A DNA stretch of 64,000 bases from Bog-793 sp963785415 (GCA_963785415.1 CAWAVB010000001.1:372001-436000), one strand, 5' to 3'. Numbered from the stretch's first letter, positions 8,036 through 16,273 are shown. Program-made: numbers and translations. The notes: a model not told the origin generated them from the sequence alone.

Positions 8036-9223
8036 GTGGCCGAGGCATCGGTGGTCGAAACATCTGACCGCAGGGAAGCGCCCGACGATTTGGTCGAGCC
8101 GACCGGCAAGTTCCGCGTCTACCTCGGGGCGGTGGCCGGCGTCGGCAAGACCTGGGCGATGCTCGATGAGGGTTGGCGCCGTTACAAGCGCGGCGCCGAC
8201 GTCGTGATCGGCTTCGTCGAGACACACGGCCGGCAGCTCACTGCCCAACAGATACGCGACCTGCCCATCGTCCCGCGCAAGTCCGTGGAGTACCGGGGCA
8301 CGCGCTTCGAGGAGATGGACCTGGAGGCGGTGCTCGCCCGCAAGGCTGCCGTGACGCTCATCGATGAGCTCGCCCATACCAATGTTCCGGGCTCCGGGCC
8401 ACACGCCAAGAGGTGGGAGGACGTGCTGGAGATCCTGGAGGCGGGCATCAGCGTCGTCAGCACAGTCAACATCCAGCACCTCGAAAGCGTCGCCGACGCC
8501 GTTCAGGAGATCACCGGCGTGGCCGTGCGCGAGCGCGTGCCCGACTGGGTCGTGCGTAGGGCCGACCAGGTGGAGCTGATCGACTCGTCGCCCGAGCAGC
8601 TGCGCAGGCGCATGCTGCACGGCCACATATATCCCCCCGAGAAGATCCCCCAAGCCCTCAACAGCTTCTTCCGCCACCAGAACATCTCGGCACTACGCGA
8701 GCTCGCGCTGAGGTTCGTGGCGGACGAGACCGAGGAGGAGCTGCTGGCGTACCTGGCCACCCAGCATCCGGACATTGTCTGGGACACGGCGGAGCGCATC
8801 ATGGTGGCGGTGACGGGTTCGACGGGCACTGACAGGGTGCTGCGGCGCGCGGCGCGCATCGCGGCCCGCGTGCACTCCGACCTGCAGGTGGTCCGCGTCG
8901 TGGCGGACGACAGCTCGCGGGCGGCGTCCAAAGAGGAGCTCGCGTCTGTCAAGCACCTGGCTGCGGACCTCAGCGCGAGCTGGCACGAGATAGTCGCCGA
9001 CGACCCCGCCACTGCCCTGGTCCAGTTCGCAAAGGACCACCAGATCACCCTGATCGTGCTCGGCGCCGCACGCCGATCGAAATGGCAGCAGATCATGAGC
9101 GGGGCGTCGGTCGTGCAACGGGTGCTGCGCTTCGCCGGCGAGACCGGCGTCGACGTACACGTCATCGCCCGCCACGGCGCCGAGGCGCCCCTCAGCGAGG
9201 CGGGCGCCCCCGATGACGGTTAG
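8036..9223 (+). CDS. Free-standing KdpD sensor domain plus universal-stress domain protein
   Basis: A 395-residue soluble protein made only of the cytoplasmic N-terminal half of KdpD. The KdpD sensor domain spans about 24-235, with Walker A GAVAGVGKT at 31-39, TLIDELAHTN as the Walker B region and the typical STVNIQHLES. A Usp domain covers about 255-375. The membrane DUF4118, GAF and histidine-kinase parts of the roughly 900-residue KdpD are absent, and no kdpFABC or kdpE is nearby. In full KdpD this half senses ionic state, and in some species it binds c-di-AMP. Here it may act as a nucleotide-binding stress regulator. The GTG start has AGGGA six bases upstream. Confidence 0.88.
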   Translation: MAEASVVETSDRREAPDDLVEPTGKFRVYLGAVAGVGKTWAMLDEGWRRYKRGADVVIGFVETHGRQLTAQQIRDLPIVPRKSVEYRGTRFEEMDLEAVLARKAAVTLIDELAHTNVPGSGPHAKRWEDVLEILEAGISVVSTVNIQHLESVADAVQEITGVAVRERVPDWVVRRADQVELIDSSPEQLRRRMLHGHIYPPEKIPQALNSFFRHQNISALRELALRFVADETEEELLAYLATQHPDIVWDTAERIMVAVTGSTGTDRVLRRAARIAARVHSDLQVVRVVADDSSRAASKEELASVKHLAADLSASWHEIVADDPATALVQFAKDHQITLIVLGAARRSKWQQIMSGASVVQRVLRFAGETGVDVHVIARHGAEAPLSEAGAPDDG

Positions 9224-9618
9224 CGAGCGGCCCGAGCAGGCGTCGCGGCTTGCGAGATTTCCGCGGCCCGGTAGCTCCTCCGCAGCGTGCTCGGCCACCG
9301 TGGGACCTGGTCTGGAGCTGGGCCGTCGCACGGGGTTCGGGCGTGCGGTCAGTTCAGGAAAGAGAGCCGCTCGAGGCTATTGAGGAACTCGTTCCCCTTC
9401 ACTGACAGCCATTGGGCACGACGGGGCCGGGGCCATAAGGCGACGTCGACGATGAGAGGACCTCCGCCACGAGCGCGGCTGTACTCCGACGGTCGGGGGA
9501 TTATTCCGAACCAACCCGGTCGAGGACGTCTCGCCTTCGCGATAGCCCTTGTCTGGATGCACCCGACGCGGCCATACGGCTAGCCGTGGCGTCGGCGACC
9601 GCCGCCGGCTGCCGACCG
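9224..9618 (+). other. Gene-free interval between KdpD-like gene and fbaB
   Basis: About 395 bp between the 3' ends of two convergent genes. Short open frames exist, but none has a start with a ribosome site and a protein-like composition. I see no tRNA, no strong hairpin with a T-tract and no repeat here. Confidence 0.5.
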
Positions 9619-10674
9619 CTAAGCGATGCTGACCGAATCGTCGAGGTAGACGTCCTGGATGGCCCGTATGATCCCGACCCCTTCGGCCAAGGGGCGCTGG
9701 AAGGCCTTGCGTCCCACGATGAGGCCCATGCCGCCGGCCCGCTTGTTTATGACAGCTGTCCGCACGGCCTGGGCGAGGTCGCTGGCGCCTTTTGACTCCC
9801 CGCCGGAGTTGATGAGCCCGACGCGCCCCGCATAGCAGTTCACGACCTGCCATCTCGTCAAGTCGATCGGGTGATCGCTTGTCAGCTGCTCGTAGACGAG
9901 CGGGTCAGTGCGGCCGAACTTCAAGGCGGTGTAGCCGCCGTTGTTCTCGGGCAGCTTCTGCTTGACGATGTCGGCCTCGATGGTTACCCCGAGGTGGTTG
10001 GCCTGCCCAGTGAGATCAGCCGCCACGTGGTAGTCGGCCTCCTTGGTCTTAAAGGCCGGGTTTCGCAGGTAGCACCAAAGGATCGTGAACAGCCCGTAGC
10101 GGTGTGCCTCGGCGAACATCTCGGTCACCTCACGCAACTGGCGCGAGCTCTCCTCCGAGCCGAAGTAGATCGTGGCCCCCACGCCAAGTGCCCCGAGGTC
10201 GACGGCCTGGCGGACAGAGGCGAAGGGCACCTGGTCGCCGCGGTTGGGATAGGTGAGCAGCTCGCTGTGGTTGAGCTTCAAGATGAGCGGGATCTTGTGG
10301 GCATAGCGCCTCGCGATCATGCCGAGCACCCCGAGGGTGGTGGCAAAGCCGCTGCATTCGGCGGCAACGGCAAGCTCGGCGAGCTTCATGGGGTCGAAGT
10401 AGACCGGGTTCTTGGCAAAGCTCGCCGCCCCCGAGTGTTCGATGCCCTGATCGACGGGAAGGATGGAGAGATAGCCCGTGCCAGCGAGGCGGCCGTGGCT
10501 AAAGAGCTGCTGCAGGTTGCGCAGGACCGCGATCGGCCGGTCGCTGGCGACAAGGACCCGGTCAATGTAGTCGGGGCCGGGCAGGCTGAGCTGTCCGCGC
10601 TCGATCGTCTTGCACTCGTGGCCGAGGAGGAAGTCCGCCTCGTCCCCGAGCATCTCGCGGATGTCGATCCCCAC
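9619..10674 (-). CDS. fbaB: Class I fructose-bisphosphate aldolase, DhnA/FbaB type
   Basis: Cleaves fructose-1,6-bisphosphate to DHAP and glyceraldehyde-3-P through a Schiff base. The 351 residues follow E. coli FbaB closely: ILPVDQGIEHS early, LKLNHSELLTYPN in the middle, and the ADIVKQKLPENNGGY segment in which the DIVK lysine is the likely Schiff-base residue. NCYAGRVGLINSGGESKG and INKRAGGMGLIVGRKAF then close the barrel. The GTG at 10674 is preferred, with AGGAG eight bases upstream, over an ATG further out. It lies on the tRNA-Lys island, in the same direction as the PPi-type Pfk, forming two consecutive glycolytic steps. Confidence 0.93.
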   Translation of the reverse strand: MGIDIREMLGDEADFLLGHECKTIERGQLSLPGPDYIDRVLVASDRPIAVLRNLQQLFSHGRLAGTGYLSILPVDQGIEHSGAASFAKNPVYFDPMKLAELAVAAECSGFATTLGVLGMIARRYAHKIPLILKLNHSELLTYPNRGDQVPFASVRQAVDLGALGVGATIYFGSEESSRQLREVTEMFAEAHRYGLFTILWCYLRNPAFKTKEADYHVAADLTGQANHLGVTIEADIVKQKLPENNGGYTALKFGRTDPLVYEQLTSDHPIDLTRWQVVNCYAGRVGLINSGGESKGASDLAQAVRTAVINKRAGGMGLIVGRKAFQRPLAEGVGIIRAIQDVYLDDSVSIA

Positions 10675-11028
10675 GGTGATTCTCCTTCTATCGGCGCAGT
10701 CAGCCAAGCGACTGCTGGAGCGGACGGTGCGGAGGCGAACGCTCCACGGATCTCATCACCCAGGTTCGCGCACGCCCTGCGGGCTTTCCAACCGGATCGT
10801 ATCGCCTGGAGGCCACAGTTTTCCTGCTCCCCGTACAGAGGCCCGGGAGAACTCAACCTCACTCCTGCCGTTCCGGTCCGCTGGGACCCCGAAGGGCCGA
10901 CGCCACCTCATCGGACGGGCGCATTTACCCAATGTGCCCGGTCGTCACTTCCGTCCTGTCGCCTCATGAGGGAACGGAGCATCTCGCGGCTCGTCACACC
11001 GGGCCAGCGCGCCGCGAGCGCGACGGAC
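10675..11028 (-). other. Gene-free leader region of fbaB
   Basis: About 354 bp between the pfk stop and the fbaB start, both genes on the minus strand. No protein-like frame is visible. The length suggests that fbaB has its own promoter rather than simple read-through from pfk. I could not identify a convincing -35/-10 pair or a riboswitch fold. Confidence 0.45.
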
Positions 11029-12078
11029 TCAATCGAAGAACGCCTGCGCGACGGCGTACCACTCTGGTGTCACCGTCTTCAGCTCCGCCGTCGCCTCGTC
11101 CAGCGATACGACGACGATGTCATCACCGCGCAGCGCCACCATCTGACCGAAGACGCCGTTGTGCGCGAGCTCTGCCGCTTTCAGGCCGAAACGCGTCGCG
11201 AGGACGCGGTCACGCGGCGTGGGGGTACCTCCACGCTGGATGTGGCCGAGCACGACCACTCGCGCCTCGAACCCCGTGCGCCGCTCGATCTCCCGCGCCA
11301 GCTCTTCGCCCACACCGCCGAGGAGGACATGGCCGAAAAGGTCGGTCGTGGGCGCATCGTGGCCCACCAGCTGACTCTCACCGCTCTCGTATGAGAGCTC
11401 GTAGCCTTCGCTGACGACGACCATCGAGAAGGTCCTGTCGCGTGCGTGACCTCGGCGCAACTCTTCGCAGACTGCCTCGACGGTCATCCGCTGCTCGGGG
11501 ATCAGGACCAGGTTGGCGCCGCTTGCAATGCCGCTCATCAGCGCGATCCAACCGGCGTGGCGGCCCATCACCTCGACGACCATGACTCGATGGCGTGACT
11601 CGGCCGAGGTGCGCAAACGGTCTATCGCTTCGGTCGCGACGAACAGCGCCGTGTCGAAGCCGAAGGTGTAGTCGGTGCCGGAGAGGTCGTTGTCGATCGT
11701 CTTCGGCACGCCGACGACCGGGAACCCGTGCTCACGGTAGAGTCTGGCGGCCACACCGAGCGTGTCCTCGCCGCCAATGGCGATGAGCGCGTCCAGCTCG
11801 TGCTCGCGGGCGTTCTGAAGCAACTTCTCGACGCCGCCCTCGATCTTGTAGGGGTTTGTGCGGCTCGTGCGGATGATCGTGCCCCCGCTCTGGAGAATCT
11901 CGGAGACCTGGGCCCGACCGAGGTCACAGAAGAGCCCGTCGACGAGCCCACGCCAGCCTTCCAGCACGCCGACGCAATCCCAACCGGCGACGTCCGAGGC
12001 TCGTACGACCGCACGAATGACCGCATTCAGGCCGGGACAGTCGCCGCCGCCCGTCAGGATCCCGACCCTCTTCGCCAT
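11029..12078 (-). CDS. 6-phosphofructokinase, group III, predicted PPi-dependent
   Basis: Phosphorylates fructose-6-P at C1. The 349 residues begin MAKRVGILTGGGDCPGLNA after a GAGGAG ribosome site. The phosphoryl-donor motif reads GGEDT and the second diagnostic site PKTIDND. In the Pfk family, Asp at the position equivalent to E. coli Gly104 together with Lys at 124 marks pyrophosphate-dependent enzymes, whereas ATP enzymes carry Gly at 104. The catalytic TIDND, the MGRHAGWIAL segment and HIQRGGTPTPRDR are intact. It probably works reversibly beside FbaB on the island. A second Pfk at 55631 has GGEGS instead, so the two should differ in donor. Donor use is inference. Confidence 0.9.
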   Translation of the reverse strand: MAKRVGILTGGGDCPGLNAVIRAVVRASDVAGWDCVGVLEGWRGLVDGLFCDLGRAQVSEILQSGGTIIRTSRTNPYKIEGGVEKLLQNAREHELDALIAIGGEDTLGVAARLYREHGFPVVGVPKTIDNDLSGTDYTFGFDTALFVATEAIDRLRTSAESRHRVMVVEVMGRHAGWIALMSGIASGANLVLIPEQRMTVEAVCEELRRGHARDRTFSMVVVSEGYELSYESGESQLVGHDAPTTDLFGHVLLGGVGEELAREIERRTGFEARVVVLGHIQRGGTPTPRDRVLATRFGLKAAELAHNGVFGQMVALRGDDIVVVSLDEATAELKTVTPEWYAVAQAFFD

Positions 12079-12385
12079 CGTGCCCTCCTCAGATCGTGGT
12101 TCTCGGCGGCTCGCCTCTGCGACGGCAGCCACGCCGAGATCGTCGACGGCTCCGCCAGGCACAACTGACAAGAGTAGTTACCTCTTTCGAGGCCATGGCG
12201 AGGCAGTTGGCCCGGTGCCCGCACGCCGAAGATGGGGAGGTGCTGGGGTTTCGGTAGGAGAGCGGTCTTTCACCTTCCGTCGCACCTAGAGCTGGCTCGG
12301 GCCGACGATGATGGGTGCCTGGTGATTCATCGACCAGAGCAGTCCTCGAGGTGCGAAGGATCGATCTGCCGGGGGGAGGAGAGAG
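12079..12385 (+). other. Divergent promoter interval between pfk and PfkB-family kinase
   Basis: About 307 bp between two divergently transcribed sugar-kinase genes, so promoters for both must lie here. No open frame with protein character and no clear inverted-repeat operator was found. The only strong signal is the GGGGGGAGGAGAG ribosome site immediately before 12386. Confidence 0.45.
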
Positions 12386-13402
12386 ATGGGCTTTGTGACC
12401 CCGGCCCAGCGCTACGACGTGATCAGCGTCGGTGACGTGGCGACCGACCTGTTCATCCGGCTGTCCGACGGCCCGGTGCAAAGGCGCGTCGATGAGCGGG
12501 GGACATGGCTTGAGCTCCCGCTCGGCGCCAAGATTCCCTATGAGAAGGCGACGACCGTCGAGGCCGGCGGAAGCGCCGCCAACGCGGCCGTGGCCTTGGC
12601 GCGCCTTGGCCTCCGGGTCGCGCTGGCGAGTTTCCTCGCCCATGACGAGCTTGGGCGCGACCTGCTCTCAGCGTTGCACACCGAGTGCATCGACACGCGT
12701 CTCGTCCACGTCGACTCGCCCGCCCATACGAACCGCAACTTCGTGCTGTCGTTTCACGGAGAACGGACGCTTCTCATTCGGCACGAGCAGTTCGACTACC
12801 ACTGGCCGCACCTGCGGCCGAGCGAGGTGCCGAGCTGGCTCTACCTCACCTCACTCGGGTTGTCCGCGCTCGACTACCAGGAGATGATCGCCGACTGGCT
12901 CGACGAGAACTCCGCTGTCCGGGTGGTGTTCCAACCCGGCACGTTCCAGGTCGAAGAGGGGGTTGAGCGGCTCGCGCGCCTGTACGAACACGCGGAGGTC
13001 CTCGTCTGCAGCCGCGCCCAGGCCGCCGCGATGACGGACGGGCGCTTCGATGATCCCGCCGAGCTGCTCGATCCGTTATTGAAACTCGGCCCCCGTCAGG
13101 TGATCGTTCTGGACGAGACGGGCGGCGCCGTCGCGGCCGACGGCGCGAAGCGCTATCTCGTCCCGCCATTCCCCGACCCGAGCGCACCACTCGACCGCAC
13201 CGGGGCGGAGGACGCCTTCGCGGCGACGTTGGCCGCGGCGCTCATCCGGGGCATGCCGTTCGCCGAGGCGCTGAGGTGGTCGCCGGTGAACTTCATGAGC
13301 GTCTCACACGAACTCGGCTCGCAGGCCGGTCTCTTACACGAGGAGGAGTTGCGCGCCCACCTCGACGAGGTGGGTGACGCTTATGCGGTGCGTCCCAGCT
13401 GA
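12386..13402 (+). CDS. PfkB-family carbohydrate kinase with variant anion hole
   Basis: A 338-residue ribokinase-fold kinase. The N-terminal sheet starts YDVISVGDVATDLFIRL. PfkB signature 1 is seen as VEAGGSAANAAVALARLG, and the C-terminal signature as LDRTGAEDAFAATLAAAL. The usual anion-hole GAGD is GAED here: the catalytic Asp is kept but the second Gly is Glu, which is odd. The substrate is unknown; fructose-1-P/6-P, tagatose-P, ribose or nucleosides are possible. Glycolytic neighbours favour a sugar or sugar-phosphate. A very strong GGAGGAGAG site precedes the ATG. It is the last sizeable gene of the island. Confidence 0.85.
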   Translation: MGFVTPAQRYDVISVGDVATDLFIRLSDGPVQRRVDERGTWLELPLGAKIPYEKATTVEAGGSAANAAVALARLGLRVALASFLAHDELGRDLLSALHTECIDTRLVHVDSPAHTNRNFVLSFHGERTLLIRHEQFDYHWPHLRPSEVPSWLYLTSLGLSALDYQEMIADWLDENSAVRVVFQPGTFQVEEGVERLARLYEHAEVLVCSRAQAAAMTDGRFDDPAELLDPLLKLGPRQVIVLDETGGAVAADGAKRYLVPPFPDPSAPLDRTGAEDAFAATLAAALIRGMPFAEALRWSPVNFMSVSHELGSQAGLLHEEELRAHLDEVGDAYAVRPS

Positions 13403-13600
13403 GATCGCGGCCAAACGGCGAGTTCATTCCCGAGCTGCACACGGCGTTGCGGTGATGCCTGGAAACCTCCTCGGCGAGCTCGAAGCGGCCGAACCCGTCG
13501 CTCCCGATGAAGCGGCAGATCACACCGTTGCCACCGAGGACGGCGAGGTCGCGGTAGGTCGCTCACCGGCAGTGTCGTGACCGGCGCGCCGCTCTCGGTC
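13403..13600 (+). other. Interval with no supported gene
   Basis: About 200 bp after the PfkB-family stop. Open frames on either strand are short and lack ribosome sites. Reverse-strand translations contain Gly-rich fragments (for example GGNGVICRF) that could be decayed coding sequence, but nothing can be named. Confidence 0.35.
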
Positions 13601-13756
13601 TCATTCAGCCTCGCTACCCCGTGAGAGATGCTTCGCCATGCACTCGGCGCGCATTCCGTTGTTCTCGATCGTGTGGGTCGTGCCACCGAAGCCGTTGACC
13701 ATGGCGATGCGGGTCGCCCACTGTTCGATTTCTGGGCCTTCGGGTCTGCTGCACAT
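13601..13756 (-). CDS. Small orphan ORF (51 residues) beside the right repeat
   Basis: Runs from ATG 13756 to TGA at 13601, with GAGG about seven bases upstream of the start. The peptide begins MCSRPEGPEIEQWATRIAM and continues VNGFGGTTHTIENNGMRAE before ending HLSRGSEAE. Codon choice is G/C-rich at third positions and the amino-acid mix is protein-like, unlike the Arg/Pro/Ser-rich shadows common in GC-rich DNA. VNGFGGT recalls a turn in dihydroxyacetone kinase DhaK, but the rest does not fit, so no function is claimed. It ends the island 34 bp before the right tRNA repeat. Confidence 0.45.
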   Translation of the reverse strand: MCSRPEGPEIEQWATRIAMVNGFGGTTHTIENNGMRAECMAKHLSRGSEAE

Positions 13757-13789
13757 TCAGTGCCTCACGGGGCCACACGGCCCATACGC

Positions 13790-13834
13790 GACTCTTAATC
13801 CGCAGGTTGAGGGTTCGAATCCCTCGGGGCGCAC
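13790..13834 (+). repeat. Right direct repeat: orphan 3' part of tRNA-Lys (attR-like)
   Basis: Forty-four of 45 bases match 7589-7633 of tRNA-Lys. The 5' half of a tRNA (acceptor and D-arm) is absent to its left, so this is not a gene. It marks the far boundary of a 6.2-kb insertion. Confidence 0.85.
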
Positions 13835-13841
13835 TAGTTAC

Positions 13842-13904
13842 TGTGTTGTCACGCCTGATGTGGAACGCAGTAACGGCTGACCATTGACACCTCGGTCCCA
13901 CTGG
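13842..13904 (+). repeat. Duplicated flank sequence, right copy
   Basis: Matches 7642-7751 but without the internal duplications of the left copy. It starts tgtgttgtcacgcctgatgt and ends at the C-T-G-G after a ctcggtccca block. No transposase remnant follows. It probably derives from the same insertion-sequence end as the left copy. Confidence 0.65.
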
Positions 13905-13992
13905 GCCGCTCGAAAAGCTGCGCGCGAGGCGAGACACCGTCGAATACGTCGGCGGTCTCGACGGCGCGATCGCCACAGCCCTCGGAATCAGG

Positions 13993-15177
13993 TCAGTAGT
14001 TGAGGATGATCGTCACCGACACGCCTTGACCCGAATTACCCGAAGGAGTTATCACTGGGACGGGCGCGGGGCTGGCGAGGTACTCGTCTGCCGCGAACGT
14101 CGAGGCATAGACGCTGTCCCCCACAAAAGCGACACCCACGGCGGGATTCGCGACGGACATCGAAGCCCCGTTGAAGTCTCCGAAGATGGTGATCAGCGTG
14201 TCGTGAGAAGTCGAAGGCGTCAGCTCGCCGCTGGTCATCGTCGAGTTCCAGGTGCTTTGGTCAATCGCTGGTGTCGTGCCGTCGGAGTTGGCATAGGCCA
14301 GCATCACGGCCGTGACATTGTTGAAGTTCGTGGAGCTGAAGGTGTCACTCGCCGGTTCGCTCGAAGTCGCGACGTGATAGGCAGTGAGGACAGCGCCAAG
14401 GGGTTCCGCTCCCGGACTCGTCCCGTTGGAGAGCACGGTCCAGCCAGCGGGCATCGCCACCGTAGTTGGGTCGCCGGCGTAACCGGTGGGGTTACCCGTA
14501 TAGAGAACCGCGATGAGCAGGTCCCCCGCCGAGACGCCCGTCGGTACATTCAGAGTGACGTTATCGCTATAAGGATCTTCATACGTCGAAGCGTTGATGA
14601 ACTGGGGGTCGCCAGGAGTGGAGGCTGCATTGGTGGTTCCCTGCAACAGCGAGCAGGTGTTGCCGCCACCGCTGGTGGTGTAGGAGTCGTAGTCCTGCCA
14701 GTTAGTGACGGTCGCGGGTGTCGGCGGAGGGTTACCGGCGTCAACATAGACCTGACCGGGGGTGAGACCGGTGGTGGTCAGGTTCCCCGTGGCGCCGGTC
14801 GAGGTGATGTACTGGATGTTCGTGGCCGAAGTCGCGAGTCCCACGTAGTAGGAGTTGTTGCTCGGCCAGCTCCGCAGGGGGGCGTTGGCGCTGTTCGAGC
14901 CGGATGTCAGCAGGACCGAGATCGACGCCGGTGGGACAGCGGTCGGGTTGATGGTGGCATCCGCCTCGTACGCCTGAACGCCGACCTCGACGGTCTTCAC
15001 GTCGGTGTTGCACGCGGCCACGGCGCTGGAACCCGTGACACCGCCGAGGGCGAAGACGACGACGGCGGCGAGGATGCCCATGATGATGATGACGATGAGA
15101 AGTTCGACCAGGGTGAAGCCTTGCTGATCGCGCCCTTCCATCGTTGCCCGACGCATATCGCGGTAACGGCCGAACAT
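13993..15177 (-). CDS. Type IV pilin-like protein with adhesin-like C-terminal domain
   Basis: 394 residues. A short charged leader is followed by the prepilin site G20|FTLVELLIVIIIMGILAA with the essential Glu at +5, then the hydrophobic alpha-1 helix. The remainder, rich in Thr, Ser, Asn and Gly, looks like two parts. A pilin-like body with a few Cys runs to about 200. A second beta-rich module then carries the phrases VPTGVSAGDLLIAVLY, PAGWTVLSNGTSPG and ATSSEPASDTFSSTNF, a repeat type of secreted and phage adhesin-like proteins. It would need prepilin peptidase and an assembly ATPase, none of which lie here. ATG 15177 is used; 15156 and 15141 are possible. Confidence 0.85.
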   Translation of the reverse strand: MFGRYRDMRRATMEGRDQQGFTLVELLIVIIIMGILAAVVVFALGGVTGSSAVAACNTDVKTVEVGVQAYEADATINPTAVPPASISVLLTSGSNSANAPLRSWPSNNSYYVGLATSATNIQYITSTGATGNLTTTGLTPGQVYVDAGNPPPTPATVTNWQDYDSYTTSGGGNTCSLLQGTTNAASTPGDPQFINASTYEDPYSDNVTLNVPTGVSAGDLLIAVLYTGNPTGYAGDPTTVAMPAGWTVLSNGTSPGAEPLGAVLTAYHVATSSEPASDTFSSTNFNNVTAVMLAYANSDGTTPAIDQSTWNSTMTSGELTPSTSHDTLITIFGDFNGASMSVANPAVGVAFVGDSVYASTFAADEYLASPAPVPVITPSGNSGQGVSVTIILNY

Positions 15178-16233
15178 GATGGCTGGTACCTTTTTTCAGA
15201 TCGATGGCCATTACGGACTACGCGCGAAGGGTAGCCCTGGTCATACGGAGAGTGGCGGATTTCAGTCCATGTGGCCCATTGGGATTGGGCAATTTGAGCC
15301 AGCCGCGGACGCGCGTGGCGCGAACAGCATGACGGCGAGTACGCCGATTCCGAGGGAAAGCCGAGTCGCTCTCATGTCGCACGCCCTGTTGTCCAGTCAG
15401 CTAACGATAGATATGAGACATCGCGATCGCACAGGCGCACCCATGCCGAGTGCATCAAGGACCAAACAACGCCCCCCAGCAACGGCACTCTCATGCTCCA
15501 TCGCACGCATGGGATCACGACCCGGATGATGAGGACTTCGACCTTCCGGTGGGCGTGCAATCGCCGCAAGAACGACCTCATCGTTGCGTTTCGATCTCCA
15601 GCCGCACGAAAGACCCGCCCTTCTTCGACTTCCGCTCGCGTCGAGAAGCAACCATAACGAGCTGCTGCATTACCAGGCCCCGTGCGGAACTGCTGCGGGA
15701 CACGAAGCCCGGCCACCGACTCGCCTCCGGCACGCACATATTCACGTTTGGAACATCGCGCCGCGAGACGAATCGGCGGAGATTCGGCCGGCACGTTGGG
15801 AAATCGCTGGCGGGTGCCGTAAACCTGGCTGCGACGCGGCCGACCACCGGTGCAGACGTACGTTGCGATGGCTGCCCTGCTCCGCCAACCAGGCGGCTCC
15901 GCCAAAGTGGTTCTCCCTCGCCGGAACACGTCGCGACGCCCACGCTCCTTGGCACCGCGACGCCCGACCCGTTGTCTGCCGAGACGCTCGAACGGGTCGC
16001 CTGTGACACGCCGAACGAGTGCATCCCGACTCGCCGATCTACCGAGGCTTGTTACCTGATGAACGTGCGACTCGGTGAACAGAAGTTGACATTCCCTACT
16101 TGGTTGCGGGACTTACCTGCACACACCCTGCAATTGCCGTCCCAGGAGTTTCCTGTCACCAAAACTTCACCGACACGGCATCTCGTGTTCGTCTCGCCTT
16201 TAGAGACGCTTCCTAGGCTCTCGCCCCGACAGC
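15178..16233 (+). other. Roughly 1-kb region without a convincing gene
   Basis: Base composition is visibly less G/C-rich than its neighbours and runs of A/C appear. A 265-codon open frame crosses 15450-16247 on the plus strand, but its product is rich in Arg, Thr, Pro and His, has no domain and no ribosome site, and I treat it as chance. The left end (15178-15250) should hold the pilin promoter and includes a T6 run near 15190. No RNA gene was recognised. Confidence 0.45.
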
Positions 16234-16253
16234 AGCGGGTCTTATGACCCGCT
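16234..16253 (+). promoter_or_regulatory. Perfect 8-bp inverted repeat before ABC importer operon
   Basis: AGCGGGTC, four bases TTAT, then GACCCGCT. It sits 9 bp before the AGGAGG ribosome site of the solute-binding protein gene. It could be a repressor operator or a 5'-UTR hairpin affecting translation; the sequence alone cannot decide. Confidence 0.5.
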
Positions 16254-16273
16254 CGCGAATGACAGGAGGCTCG

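Noticed and set aside
10675..12385. DosR-type hypoxia boxes for the glycolytic island genes
   Set aside because: A GGGACC...GGGCC-like string near 10890 was examined but lacks the symmetric spacing of the DosR motif; no regulation is claimed.
13614..13976. Minus-strand open frame over the right tRNA repeat
   Set aside because: Same tRNA-derived false peptide; the believable ORF at 13601-13756 is in another frame.
15450..16247. 265-codon plus-strand open frame before the ABC importer
   Set aside because: No ribosome site, no domain, skewed composition (Arg, Pro, Thr, His), and its end is just the palindrome before the real gene.
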